From assembly GCF_007677875.1 (NCBI RefSeq), contig NZ_VEDO01000011.1, positions 124,001 through 188,000 on the forward strand: a stretch of 64,000 bases of DNA. The letters are read 5' to 3'. This document shows positions 1 to 8,481 of this stretch, piece after piece. The position numbers and the translations under genes are program-made. The notes beneath the pieces are model-generated. The model was not told the origin of the DNA, did no database searches, and saw only the letters and a program-made list of their open reading frames with translations. Position 1 is the stretch's first letter, and each line of letters opens with the position of its first letter. This DNA is from Variovorax boronicumulans. Its GTDB lineage: Bacteria; Pseudomonadota; Gammaproteobacteria; Burkholderiales; Burkholderiaceae_C.

Positions 1-2018
1 CCATCAACCACGTGCTGGACATCTCCAAGATCGAGGCCGGCCGCCTGGAAATCGAGCGCGCGCCGTTCCAGCTCGATGAGGTCATCGACAACGTGGCCAC
101 CATCATGGGGGCCAATGTCGGCGACAAGCCGCTGGAACTCGTGATCTCGCCGCCGCCGCTGGGCGCAGGCCAGCTGATGGGCGACGCGCTGCGGCTGCAG
201 CAGGTGCTCGTGAACCTCACCGCCAACGCGATCAAGTTCACCGAGCGCGGCCAGATCACCCTGCACACGGAGCTCGAGCACCGCGACCGCCGCCAGGTGC
301 GGCTGCGCTTCTCGGTGGCCGATTCGGGCATCGGCATCCCGGCCGACAAGGTGGGCGAGATCTTCGCGCCGTTCGCACAGGCCGACACCTCGACCACGCG
401 GCGCTTCGGCGGCACCGGCCTGGGGCTGGCGATCTGCCGGCAGCTGGTGGAACTCATGGGCGGGCAGATCGGCGTGCACAGCACGCCGGGCAAGGGCAGC
501 ACCTTCTGGTTCTCGCTGCCGTTCGAGCCGGCGCCGGCCACGCACTTCTCCTCACCCGCCATGCTGCAGGTGCAGGCGCTGGTGGCCGACGACAACCCGC
601 TCGTGTGCGAAGCCGCCGTCGCCACGGCGCGCGGACTGGGCTGGCAGATGGATGCCGTGGCCTCGGGCAGCGACGCGCTGGCCTTCATCGAGCGGCGCCT
701 GACGACGCAGACCCTGCCCGACGTGGTGCTGCTGGACTGGCGCATGCCCGGCATGGACGGGCTGGCCGCCGCCCGGGCCATCCGTGCCACCGTGCCGCCC
801 CACGCCTGCCCCATCGTCATCATGGTGACGGCCCATGCGCGCGGCGCCCTGCTGGCCGAGGCCGGCCCCGACCTCGTGGACGCCGTGTTGGACAAGCCGC
901 TCACGGGCTCCAAGCTCTACGACGCGGTGGTGCAGGCGCAGCGGCGCCGCAGTGCCACGCCCGAGACCCCGGTGGCCGCACAGGCGGTGCAGGAACAGCC
1001 GCTGGCCGGCTTGTCGATCCTGGTGGTGGACGACAGCGAGATCAACCGCGAGGTGGCGCAGCGCATCCTGCAGCGCGCCGGCGCTGGCGTGGTGCTGGCC
1101 AGCGACGGCCAACAGGCGCTGGACCGGTTGGACGACGGCACGGCCCCGGCGGTGGACATCGTGCTGATGGATGTGCAGATGCCCGTCATGGACGGCATCG
1201 AGGCCACACGCCGGCTGCGCCGCAACCCACGGATGGCGCACCTGCCCGTGGTCGCGCTGACCGCCGGCGCCTTCAAGAGCCAGCAGGATGCGGCCTGGGC
1301 CGCGGGCATGAACGGCTTCATCGGCAAGCCCTTCGACGTGGCGGAGGCCATCGCGCTGATCCGGCGCCTGACGGGGCGCGACGGCACGCCCGCGGCCGTG
1401 GCCGCTCCGGCAGCGCGACGCGCGGCGCTGGCGCAGCCCGGACTGCCGGGCATCGACGTGGCGCAGGGCCTGCAGATCTGGGCCGATGAGCGCGCCTACC
1501 GTCGCTTCCTCGCGCGCTTCCTCGACGAGCATGGCGCCAACGCCCAGGAGATCCGAACCCTGCTGGCCGACGGTGATGCCGAGCGGGCCGGTGCGCTGGC
1601 GCACCGCCTGCGCGGCGGCGCTGCCCATCTGGCCCTGGCACAGACCACCGAGGCAGCGGCCGAGGTCGAGCTGGCGCTGCAACGCGGCCAGGATCCGACC
1701 GCGGCACTGCAGCGGCTGGAGCAGGCACTGGCCACGGCCAGTGCCTCGGCGCGGCAGTGGCACGTCGCCGAGCCGGTCTCAGCACCAGCCGCACCGACCG
1801 CGGCAGCCGCGCCGGCGGCAGCGGCTGAACGGCAGCAGCTGCTGCAGGCCCTGCTGCGGGCGCTCGACGCCGACGACCCGGGCCCCGCAGAAGCCTTGCT
1901 GAACACGCTGGGCCCGCAGCTTTCGCCCGCCGACCGGCAGGCCCTGCAGGGCCTGCTGGACAGCTACGACTTCCGTGGTGGCGAACGCCATGTGCGCCGC
2001 CTGCTCGACCACCCATGA
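1..2018 (+). CDS. Hybrid sensor histidine kinase with two receiver domains and an Hpt domain (5' partial)
   Basis: The reading frame is open at the left edge of the window, starting at the Ile codon at position 3, so the N-terminus (sensor region and phosphorylated His) is missing. The first codons give the end of a dimerisation helix (VLDISKIEAGRLE), followed by an HATPase domain with N box NLTANAIKF, G1 box DSGIGIP and G2 box FGGTGLGLAI. Two receiver domains follow, with phospho-acceptor contexts LLDWRMPGMDG and LMDVQMPVMDG and conserved Lys in DKPL and GKPF. An Hpt-like module has AHRLRGGAAHLA, whose His is the likely phosphoryl carrier. The C-terminal 100 residues are Ala-rich. Architecture resembles BarA/ArcB-type phosphorelays. 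The input signal is unknown. The stop overlaps a possible ATG of the next gene, and the SD-supported start lies 20 bases on; the HD-GYP regulator is the probable partner. Confidence 0.93.
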   Translation, partial: INHVLDISKIEAGRLEIERAPFQLDEVIDNVATIMGANVGDKPLELVISPPPLGAGQLMGDALRLQQVLVNLTANAIKFTERGQITLHTELEHRDRRQVRLRFSVADSGIGIPADKVGEIFAPFAQADTSTTRRFGGTGLGLAICRQLVELMGGQIGVHSTPGKGSTFWFSLPFEPAPATHFSSPAMLQVQALVADDNPLVCEAAVATARGLGWQMDAVASGSDALAFIERRLTTQTLPDVVLLDWRMPGMDGLAAARAIRATVPPHACPIVIMVTAHARGALLAEAGPDLVDAVLDKPLTGSKLYDAVVQAQRRRSATPETPVAAQAVQEQPLAGLSILVVDDSEINREVAQRILQRAGAGVVLASDGQQALDRLDDGTAPAVDIVLMDVQMPVMDGIEATRRLRRNPRMAHLPVVALTAGAFKSQQDAAWAAGMNGFIGKPFDVAEAIALIRRLTGRDGTPAAVAAPAARRAALAQPGLPGIDVAQGLQIWADERAYRRFLARFLDEHGANAQEIRTLLADGDAERAGALAHRLRGGAAHLALAQTTEAAAEVELALQRGQDPTAALQRLEQALATASASARQWHVAEPVSAPAAPTAAAAPAAAAERQQLLQALLRALDADDPGPAEALLNTLGPQLSPADRQALQGLLDSYDFRGGERHVRRLLDHP

Positions 2019-2038
2019 CCGCGTCCCAAGGAGCCCCC

Positions 2039-3070
2039 ATGCAGCGCCGCCGGCCCATCCTGATCGTCGATGACGAACCGGCCAATCTCGCCACCCTGCG
2101 TCAGATCCTGGCCGACGAGCATCCGCTCGTGTTCGCCCGCGACGGGGCCGAGGCCCTGGCGGCCGCCCGTAAGCACCAGCCGGCCTTGGTGCTGTTGGAC
2201 ATCCGCATGCCCGACATGGATGGCTATGCGCTGTGCCGCCGCCTGAAGGCCGAGCGGGCCACGCGCGACACACCCGTGATCTTCGTGACCGCTCTGGCCG
2301 ATGTCGGCGACGAGGCCGCGGGCTTCGCCGCCGGGGGCGTGGACTACATTGTCAAGCCGGTGTCTGCGCCGATCGTGCGCGCCCGGGTGCGGACCCATCT
2401 GTCGCTGGTGCGCGCGACGGCGCTGGAGGCCAGCTACCGGACGGCCATCTTCATGCTGGGCGAGGCCGGCCACTACAACGACAACGACACCGGCGTGCAC
2501 ATCTGGCGCATGGCGGCCTACGCACGGCTACTGGCCCAAGCCTGGGGCTGGGATCCGGAACAGGCGGCCATGCTGGAGCTGGCCGCGCCCATGCACGACA
2601 CCGGCAAGATCGGCATCCCCCACACCATCCTGTGCAAGCCCGGCAAGCTCGATGAGGCCGAGTGGGAAATCATGCGCACGCATCCGCGCATCGGGCACGA
2701 CATCCTGGTCAAGAGCCGCGCGCCGGTGTTCCAGCTCGCGGCCGAGGTGGCGCTGGCCCACCACGAACGCTGGGACGGCACGGGTTATCCGCAGGGCCTG
2801 GCGGGCAAGGACATCCCGGAATCGGCGCGCATCGTCGCCATCGCCGACGTGTTCGATGCGCTCAGCATGCGCAGGCCCTACAAGGAGCCGTGGCCGCTGG
2901 ACCGCATCATGCAGGCGCTGCACGACGGGACCGGATCGCATTTCGACCCGGAGATGGTGCCCGTGTTCGCGTCCATCCTGCCGCAGGTGCTGCAGGTCAA
3001 GCAGCGCTGGGACGAGCGCGAGGCCGGCGAGGGCGAGCCGTTCAGTGTCTCGGCGCTGCTGCCAGCCTAG
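2039..3070 (+). CDS. Two-component response regulator with HD-GYP output domain
   Basis: The N-terminal receiver domain starts ILIVDDEPANLATL and has the phospho-acceptor Asp in LLDIRMPDMDGYAL and Lys in IVKPVS. The C-terminal half is an HD-GYP domain: HDTGKIGIP carries the metal-binding HD pair, and HHERWDGTGYP carries the GYP signature. HD-GYP proteins of this kind hydrolyse cyclic di-GMP, so phosphorelay input probably changes c-di-GMP level. I chose ATG 2039 because AAGGAG lies five bases before it. An in-frame ATG at 2015 overlaps the stop of the upstream kinase (ATGA) and would add eight residues. The family assignment is firm; the controlled process (motility, biofilm) is not visible here. 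Confidence 0.92.
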   Translation: MQRRRPILIVDDEPANLATLRQILADEHPLVFARDGAEALAAARKHQPALVLLDIRMPDMDGYALCRRLKAERATRDTPVIFVTALADVGDEAAGFAAGGVDYIVKPVSAPIVRARVRTHLSLVRATALEASYRTAIFMLGEAGHYNDNDTGVHIWRMAAYARLLAQAWGWDPEQAAMLELAAPMHDTGKIGIPHTILCKPGKLDEAEWEIMRTHPRIGHDILVKSRAPVFQLAAEVALAHHERWDGTGYPQGLAGKDIPESARIVAIADVFDALSMRRPYKEPWPLDRIMQALHDGTGSHFDPEMVPVFASILPQVLQVKQRWDEREAGEGEPFSVSALLPA

Positions 3071-3117
3071 GCCCAGCCGGGGCCTGCCTTGCCCATCCGC
3101 GCCTGGCGCGAATCGCG

Positions 3118-4380
3118 TTACGCCTGGCGCAGGTGCGTCAGCACACCTTCGGCCGCCACCACCCCGCTGGCCAGGCAGGCCGTCAGCAGGTAGCCGCCCG
3201 TGGGGGCTTCCCAGTCCAGCATCTCGCCGGCGCAGAACACGCCGGGCAAGGTCTTGAGCATCAGGCCGGCGTCCAGCGCATCCAGGGCCACGCCGCCAGC
3301 CGTGCTGATGGCTTCGGCCACCGGCCGCGGCGCCGCGAGCTGCAGCGGCACGGCCTTGATCGCCGGGGCCAGTGCAGCCGGGTCGTGCAGCGTCTCGGAA
3401 GGCAGCACTTCGTGCAGCAGCGCCAGCTTGATGCCGTCCAGCCCCAGCCGGCTCTTCAGATGGCTGGACAGCGAGCGCGCGCCGCGCGGATGCCGGCAGG
3501 CGGCCAGCACCTGCTCGGGCGTGCGGTCGGGCAGCAGGTCCAGCCACAGCCGTGCCTGGCCGGTGCGGGCGATCTCTTCGCGCAGCAGGCGCGATGCGGC
3601 GTAGACCAGACTGCCCTCGATGCCCGTCGCCGTGGCCACGAACTCGCCCTTGCGCGCGAACCAGCCGCCCTGGCCATCGGCGCAGCGCAGCGCGACCGAC
3701 TTGAACGGCTGGCCGGCAAAACGTTCGGCGAAGTACGCGCTCCAGCCGGCGCCAGCCGCTGCGCGCGGCGTGGGCCGCAAGTCGAAGCCGCAGTTGGCCG
3801 GAGCCAGCGGCGTGATCGCCACCTGGCGCGCGGCCAGCAGCGGCAGCCAGGCCGCGTCCGAGCCCAGCCGCGGCCAGCTGGCGCCGCCCAGGGCCAGCAC
3901 CGTGGCGGCCGGATGCGTCTGCACAGGGCCGGTGGGCGTGTCGAACTGCAGGCCGCCCTCCCCCGTCCAGCCGGTCCAGCGGTGCCGCATGTTCAACCGC
4001 ACGCCGGCCGCGCGCAGCCGGCGCAGCCAGGCGCGCAGCAGCGGCGCAGCCTTCATCTCGGTCGGAAACACGCGGCCCGAGGTGCCGACGAAGGTGGCCA
4101 CGCCCAGGCCCTGGGCCCAGTCGCGCACGCCCTGCGCATCGAGCCGGGCCAACCAGCGGGCCACCGCGCCCTGCTCGGCGCCGTAACGCGCCACGAAACG
4201 CGCGGCGTCCTCGGAATGCGTGAGATTGAGGCCGCCCTTGCCGGCCAGCAGGAACTTGCGGCCGACCGAAGGCATGGCATCGTAAAGGTCGACCGACAGG
4301 CCGCCGCCAGTCAGCCGCTCGGCCGCCATGAGCCCGGCCGGGCCGCCGCCGATGACGGCGATTTGCGGGGTCTGCCTCAT
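3118..4380 (-). CDS. BaiN/HI0933-like FAD-dependent flavoprotein (TIGR03862 type)
   Basis: The protein of about 420 residues begins with the dinucleotide-binding motif IAVIGGGPAGLMAAERL at its N-terminus. It carries the family features GRVFPTEMKAAPLL, a second glycine-rich strand (VLALGGASWPRLGSD) and a C-terminal FAD-contact region ending CAGEMLDWEAPTGGYLLTACLASG. This matches the HI0933/BaiN flavoprotein group, mostly of unknown substrate. Start ATG 4380 places the Rossmann motif a few residues from the N-terminus; a GTG at 4398 is in frame upstream and neither has a clear Shine-Dalgarno sequence. It converges with the HD-GYP gene and is divergent from thioredoxin. The fold is certain; the reaction is not known. 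Confidence 0.88.
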   Translation of the reverse strand: MRQTPQIAVIGGGPAGLMAAERLTGGGLSVDLYDAMPSVGRKFLLAGKGGLNLTHSEDAARFVARYGAEQGAVARWLARLDAQGVRDWAQGLGVATFVGTSGRVFPTEMKAAPLLRAWLRRLRAAGVRLNMRHRWTGWTGEGGLQFDTPTGPVQTHPAATVLALGGASWPRLGSDAAWLPLLAARQVAITPLAPANCGFDLRPTPRAAAGAGWSAYFAERFAGQPFKSVALRCADGQGGWFARKGEFVATATGIEGSLVYAASRLLREEIARTGQARLWLDLLPDRTPEQVLAACRHPRGARSLSSHLKSRLGLDGIKLALLHEVLPSETLHDPAALAPAIKAVPLQLAAPRPVAEAISTAGGVALDALDAGLMLKTLPGVFCAGEMLDWEAPTGGYLLTACLASGVVAAEGVLTHLRQA

Positions 4381-4410
4381 GTTCTGCGCGCCGCGCACGG
4401 CGCCTGTTCA

Positions 4411-4440
4411 ATAGCCGTTTTGGCTATGGCGGCTATAGCC
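4411..4440. repeat. Cluster of GGCTAT/ATAGCC inverted units
   Basis: ATAGCC (4411-4416) and GGCTAT (4422-4427) form a hairpin with loop GTTTT, and the self-complementary GGCTATAGCC (4431-4440) follows three bases later. The array lies between the flavoprotein start and trxA. It resembles short hairpin repeats common between Comamonadaceae genes, but only this cluster was noticed here. Confidence 0.5.
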
Positions 4441-4522
4441 TTGGAGGGCCCGCCCGGGTACTTGGTTTCTGTCACAATGCCGCGACTTTAGCCGTACCGT
4501 ATCACCATAAAGGAAGCGACCG

Positions 4523-4855
4523 ATGGCCAACGAATTGATCAAGCATGTGTCCGACGCGAGCTTTGAAGCCGATGTGCTGAAGTCGGCCACGCCCGTGCTG
4601 GTGGACTACTGGGCTGAGTGGTGCGGTCCCTGCAAGATGATCGCCCCGATCCTGGACGACGTCGCCACCGGCTATGCCGGCAAGCTGCAGATCGCCAAGA
4701 TGAACGTGGACGAGAACCGCGACATCCCCGCGAAGTTCGGCATCCGTGGCATCCCCACACTGATGCTGTTCAAGGGCGGCGAGCTGTCCGCCACCAAGGT
4801 CGGCGCCATGAGCAAGGCCCAGCTGACCGCCTTCATCGACCAGCAACTCGCCTGA
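4523..4855 (+). CDS. trxA: Thioredoxin 1
   Basis: This 110-residue cytoplasmic dithiol oxidoreductase reduces protein disulfides and is itself reduced by thioredoxin reductase. The active site WCGPC sits at residues 33-37, and the cis-Pro motif [11 protein letters not shown] follows about 40 residues later. Length and sequence are canonical for TrxA. The start is preceded by AAGGAAGCG. It also supplies electrons to PAPS reductase, which is encoded about 16 kb downstream (cysH). The gene stands alone upstream of rho, an order common in betaproteobacteria. Confidence 0.97.
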   Translation: MANELIKHVSDASFEADVLKSATPVLVDYWAEWCGPCKMIAPILDDVATGYAGKLQIAKMNVDENRDIPAKFGIRGIPTLMLFKGGELSATKVGAMSKAQLTAFIDQQLA

Positions 4856-4924
4856 GCGTCGCCGCGGCGCCTGCCCGACCCGGTCTTCCACGCACCGGTC
4901 CCTCGGACAGGCGTTCTTTCCTGT

Positions 4925-5056
4925 CATAATCCCCCGCAGTTCGCCGCCTCCCCCACCAGGGGACAGCGGTTCGATTCAGGTGCAAGGCGCATGCCGCCTC
5001 CCCCGCACCACCTCCCCCGCGTCAGCCACCACTGAACTCCCCGACGGAGTCATTCC
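4925..5056 (+). promoter_or_regulatory. Promoter -10 and C-rich leader of rho
   Basis: CATAAT at 4925-4930 is a probable -10 element. The following roughly 120 nt leader to the rho ATG is strongly C-rich and G-poor, with runs such as GCCTCCCCCACC and CCGCCTCCCCCGCACC. Unstructured C-rich RNA of this type is what Rho binds, so the leader could carry a rut site for autoregulation. That role is inferred; no -35 match is convincing. Confidence 0.5.
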
Positions 5057-6319
5057 ATGCACTTAAACGAACTCAAGGCTCTGCACGTGTCCGAAGTCCT
5101 GCGGCAGGCCGAGGAACTCGAAATCGAGAACACGGGCCGCATGCGCAAGCAGGAGCTGATGTTCGCGATCATCAAGAAGCGCGCGCGTGCTGGCGAGCAG
5201 GTGTTCGCCGACGGCGTACTGGAAATCCTGCCGGACGGCTTCGGTTTCCTGCGCAGCCCCGACACCAGCTACACCGCCAGCACCGACGACATCTACATCA
5301 GCCCGAGCCAGGTGCGGCGCTTCAACCTGCACACCGGCGACATGATCGAGGGCGAGGTGCGCACGCCCAAGGACGGCGAGCGCTACTTCGCGCTCAACAA
5401 GCTGGACAAGGTCAATGGCGGCGGCCCGGAAGAGAACAAGCACAAGGTCATGTTCGAGAACCTGACCCCGCTGTTCCCCAAGGAGCAGATGAAGCTCGAG
5501 CGCGACATGAAGGGCGAGGAAAACATCACCGGCCGCATCATCGACATCGTCGCGCCCATCGGCAAGGGCCAGCGCGCGCTGCTGGTGGCACCGCCCAAGA
5601 GCGGCAAGACGGTCATGATGCAGCACATCGCACACGCGATCTCGGCCAACTACCCGAACAGCCACATGATGGTGCTGCTGGTCGACGAGCGGCCGGAAGA
5701 AGTAACCGAGATGCAGCGCTCGGTCAAGGGCGAGGTGATCGCCTCCACCTTCGACGAGCCGGCCGCCCGCCACGTGCACGTGGCCGAGATGGTGATTGAG
5801 CGCGCCAAGCGCCTGGTCGAGCTCAAGAAGGACGTGGTGATCCTGCTGGACTCCATCACCCGCCTGGCCCGCGCCTACAACAACGTTGTGCCCTCCTCGG
5901 GCAAGGTGCTGACCGGCGGTGTCGACTCCAACGCGCTGCAGCGTCCCAAGCGCTTCCTGGGCGCGGCCCGCAACGTGGAAGAAGGCGGCTCGCTGACCAT
6001 CATCGGCACGGCCCTGGTGGACACCGGCAGCCGCATGGACGAAGTGATCTTCGAAGAGTTCAAGGGCACGGGCAACTGCGAGATCCACCTGGACCGTCGC
6101 CTGTACGAGAAGCGCGTGTTCCCCTCGATCCAGCTCAACCGCAGCGGCACGCGCCGCGAGGAACTGCTGCTGGCCCCAGAGATCCTGCAGAAGAGCCGCA
6201 TCCTGCGCCAGTTCATGTACAACATGGACGAGATCGAGTCCATGGAGCTCATGCTCAAGAACATGCGCGCGACGAAGACCAACACCGAGTTCTTCGACAT
6301 GATGCGCAGAGGCGGCTGA
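5057..6319 (+). CDS. rho: Transcription termination factor Rho
   Basis: This 420-residue protein is the RNA-dependent hexameric ATPase that releases transcripts at C-rich sites. The N-terminal Rho domain begins [15 protein letters not shown]. The RNA-binding cold-shock-like domain follows ([16 protein letters not shown], then [13 protein letters not shown]). The ATPase core has Walker [14 protein letters not shown] at about 178, Walker [17 protein letters not shown], and the secondary RNA-binding loop region [10 protein letters not shown]. Length equals the E. coli protein within one residue. A G-rich GACGGAG lies upstream of the ATG. The C-rich leader suggests autoregulation. Confidence 0.98.
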   Translation: MHLNELKALHVSEVLRQAEELEIENTGRMRKQELMFAIIKKRARAGEQVFADGVLEILPDGFGFLRSPDTSYTASTDDIYISPSQVRRFNLHTGDMIEGEVRTPKDGERYFALNKLDKVNGGGPEENKHKVMFENLTPLFPKEQMKLERDMKGEENITGRIIDIVAPIGKGQRALLVAPPKSGKTVMMQHIAHAISANYPNSHMMVLLVDERPEEVTEMQRSVKGEVIASTFDEPAARHVHVAEMVIERAKRLVELKKDVVILLDSITRLARAYNNVVPSSGKVLTGGVDSNALQRPKRFLGAARNVEEGGSLTIIGTALVDTGSRMDEVIFEEFKGTGNCEIHLDRRLYEKRVFPSIQLNRSGTRREELLLAPEILQKSRILRQFMYNMDEIESMELMLKNMRATKTNTEFFDMMRRGG

Positions 6320-6327
6320 CAGCCACC

Positions 6328-6358
6328 GCCCGCGGATATGTGATAATCGCGGGCTTTT
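6328..6358 (+). terminator. Candidate rho-gene terminator hairpin
   Basis: GCCCGCG (6328-6334) pairs with CGCGGGC (6348-6354) across a 13-base loop and is followed by TTTT. It starts nine bases after the rho stop. The stem is short, and the loop contains the extended -10 listed next, so termination here may be partial. Confidence 0.45.
6339..6347 (+). promoter_or_regulatory. Extended -10 promoter for rpmE
   Basis: TGTGATAAT matches the TGnTATAAT extended -10 form at five of six hexamer positions and lies about 100 bases before the L31 gene. It sits inside the loop of the hairpin after rho. No separate -35 is evident, as is usual for extended -10 promoters. Confidence 0.4.
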
Positions 6359-6444
6359 CGCGGCAAGTATCTTGGCTTTGGATTGCATGAAAGGTTCATG
6401 CAAGGCACGGGACGGCTGCCGCAACTGAAACACAAGGAATTCCC

Positions 6445-6702
6445 ATGAAAGAAGGCATCCACCCGAACTACCGCGAAGTGGTGTTCCAGGACATGTCCAA
6501 CAACTTCCAGTTCGTCACGCGTTCGTGCGTGAACACCAAGGAAACCATCAAGCTGGACGACGGCCGTGAACTGCCGCTGTTCAAGCTGGACACCTCGAGC
6601 GAATCGCACCCCTTCTACACCGGCACGCAGAAGTCGGTGGACAACATGGGTGGCCGCGTCGAGCGCTTCCGCAACCGCTTTGGCAAGACCGCTGCCAAGT
6701 AA
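6445..6702 (+). CDS. rpmE2: 50S ribosomal protein L31 type B
   Basis: This 85-residue protein starts [18 protein letters not shown] and ends [17 protein letters not shown], the type-B L31 pattern. It has a single Cys, so it lacks the zinc-binding CxxC of type-A L31. Type-B L31 often replaces the zinc form when zinc is scarce, but where it is the only L31, as may be here, it is simply the housekeeping copy. AAGGAAT precedes the ATG. A strong terminator follows. The symbol reflects the type-B form. Confidence 0.95.
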   Translation: MKEGIHPNYREVVFQDMSNNFQFVTRSCVNTKETIKLDDGRELPLFKLDTSSESHPFYTGTQKSVDNMGGRVERFRNRFGKTAAK

Positions 6703-6728
6703 GCAGCTGTTCGCAAGGCACGCAGCCC

Positions 6729-6762
6729 AAGGGCAGCCCGGTTCGACCGCGCTGCCCTTTTT
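6729..6762 (+). terminator. Rho-independent terminator after rpmE
   Basis: AAGGGCAGC (6729-6737) pairs perfectly with GCTGCCCTT (6751-6759), with a 13-base loop and a run of five T (6758-6762). It lies 27 bases after the L31 stop. Confidence 0.88.
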
Positions 6763-6789
6763 GCTGCCCTCCTCCATCTTTCCCGACCA

Positions 6790-8481
6790 GTGAACCAACC
6801 CAGCCCAGCCATCGTCGCCCAGAGTTCGGTCCGCCGCCTGCCGCGCTGGCCGCTGCTGCTACTCTGTGCGGCCTATGTGCTGGCCGGGTTCGTCGGACGC
6901 GACCCGCTCAAGAACACCGACGTTGCCACCTTCGGCACCATGCTCGAGCTGGTGGCCGGCACCACCTCGTGGTGGGACCCGGCGCTGATGGACCAGCCCG
7001 AACCCGGCGTACTGCTTCCGTTCTGGCTGGGTGCCGGCGCGCTGGCGCTGGCCCCCTCGTGGATCGATCCGGCCTTCGCCGCGCGAATCCCTTTCATGCT
7101 GCTGCTGGCCGTGGCCCTGGCCTGCACCTGGTACGGCGTGTACTACCTGGCCCGCGCACCGCGGGCCCAGCCCGTGGCCTTTGCCTTCGGCGGTGAAGCC
7201 CGTCCAGTGGACTATGCGCGCGCGCTGGCGGACGGCGGTCTGCTGGCCTTGCTGGCTTGTCTGGGCCTGGCCCAGCTTTCGCATGAAACCTCGCCGGCGC
7301 TGGTGCAGCTCAGCGGCGCGGCGCTGGCCTTCTTCGGCCTGGCGGCCCTGCCCTACCGCCGAGCCCAGGCACTGGCCGCGCTGGCCGCAGGCCTGTTCGG
7401 ACTGGCGCTGTCCGGCGCCCCCACGGTCGCGGCGCTGCTGGGGCTGGGAGGCGCCGCCACCAGCCTGATCGAACGCGGGGAAGACGATCTCTTGGCCGAG
7501 CGCCGACTTGCCGCGCTGTGGGTGCTGGGGCTGACGCTGGCCGCCGCCGCCCTGGCCGCCGCGCTCGGTCTGTGGCAATGGCGCATTGCCTTGCCGGCAG
7601 CGCAGTGGAGCACGTGGCGCAGCCTGGGCCGCCTGCTGCTGTGGTTCACCTGGCCGGTCTGGCCGCTGGCGCTGTGGACGCTGTGGCGCTGGCGCGGCCA
7701 GCTGCTGGGCGGCCGGCCCGAGCGGCATTTCGCCATCCCGCTGTGGTTCCTGCTCGTGCTGCTGGGCGGCACGCTGGTGGCCCCCCCGTCCGACCGCGCC
7801 CTGCTGCTGGGCCTGCCGGCCATGGCCGCGCTGGCCGCCTTCGCGCTGCCGACCTTCGGCCGCAGCATGGGTGCGTTGATCGACTGGTTCACGCTGCTGT
7901 TCTTCTCCAGCTGCGCGATCACGATCTGGGTCATCTGGATTTCGTTGCAGACCGGCGTGCCGGCCAAACCGGCCGCCAACGTCTTCAAGCTGGCGCCGGG
8001 CTTCGAGCCCGTGTTCTCGCCGCTCGCCTTCGTGCTGGCCCTGCTGGCCACCGCGGTCTGGGTCTGGCTCGTGCGCTGGCGTGTCGGCCGCCACCCCGCG
8101 GCGATCTGGAAGAGCCTGGTGCTGCCGGCCGGCGGCACTGCGCTGTGCTGGTTCCTGCTCATGACGCTGGGCCTGCCCACGCTGAACTACGCGCGCAGCT
8201 ACGCGCCGCTGGTGCGCCTGGTGCAGGCCAGGATGCAGGGGCCGCAGGGCTGCGTGGAGATCCACGGCTTCACGCGCGCACAGGTCGCGGCCTTCCGCTT
8301 CCACGGCGGCATGGATCTGCGGCCCGCCACCGACCAACCTTCGGCCTGCCCCTGGCTGCTGGTGCACTCGGACGCCATCTCCACGCTGCGCGCCACGATC
8401 GGTGCCCAACCCTGGACGCTGGTCGGCTCCGTGCGCCGCCCGGCCGACAAGGACGAGGACATGCTGCTGTTCCGGCGCTGA
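6790..8481 (+). CDS. Multi-pass membrane protein, possibly a PMT/ArnT-like (GT39) glycosyltransferase
   Basis: This 563-residue protein has about 12 hydrophobic segments. Near the N-terminus, after the first membrane helix, it has GRDPLKNTDVATFG followed by ALMDQPEPGVLLPFW. The acidic residue in a GRDP-type first loop recalls the catalytic Asp of lipid-linked-sugar transferases such as ArnT, and related Comamonadaceae proteins are often labelled this way. I do not see other diagnostic motifs, so the enzyme call is tentative. The start is GTG at 6790. The stop overlaps the ATG of the MATE gene by one base, so the two are probably co-translated. Substrate unknown. Confidence 0.6.
   Translation: MNQPSPAIVAQSSVRRLPRWPLLLLCAAYVLAGFVGRDPLKNTDVATFGTMLELVAGTTSWWDPALMDQPEPGVLLPFWLGAGALALAPSWIDPAFAARIPFMLLLAVALACTWYGVYYLARAPRAQPVAFAFGGEARPVDYARALADGGLLALLACLGLAQLSHETSPALVQLSGAALAFFGLAALPYRRAQALAALAAGLFGLALSGAPTVAALLGLGGAATSLIERGEDDLLAERRLAALWVLGLTLAAAALAAALGLWQWRIALPAAQWSTWRSLGRLLLWFTWPVWPLALWTLWRWRGQLLGGRPERHFAIPLWFLLVLLGGTLVAPPSDRALLLGLPAMAALAAFALPTFGRSMGALIDWFTLLFFSSCAITIWVIWISLQTGVPAKPAANVFKLAPGFEPVFSPLAFVLALLATAVWVWLVRWRVGRHPAAIWKSLVLPAGGTALCWFLLMTLGLPTLNYARSYAPLVRLVQARMQGPQGCVEIHGFTRAQVAAFRFHGGMDLRPATDQPSACPWLLVHSDAISTLRATIGAQPWTLVGSVRRPADKDEDMLLFRR

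Noticed and set aside
2528-4411. Long minus-strand open frame of about 627 codons across the HD-GYP and flavoprotein genes
   Set aside because: It is in a shadow frame of two clear genes, with Arg/Ala/Gly-rich composition typical of high-GC antisense frames.
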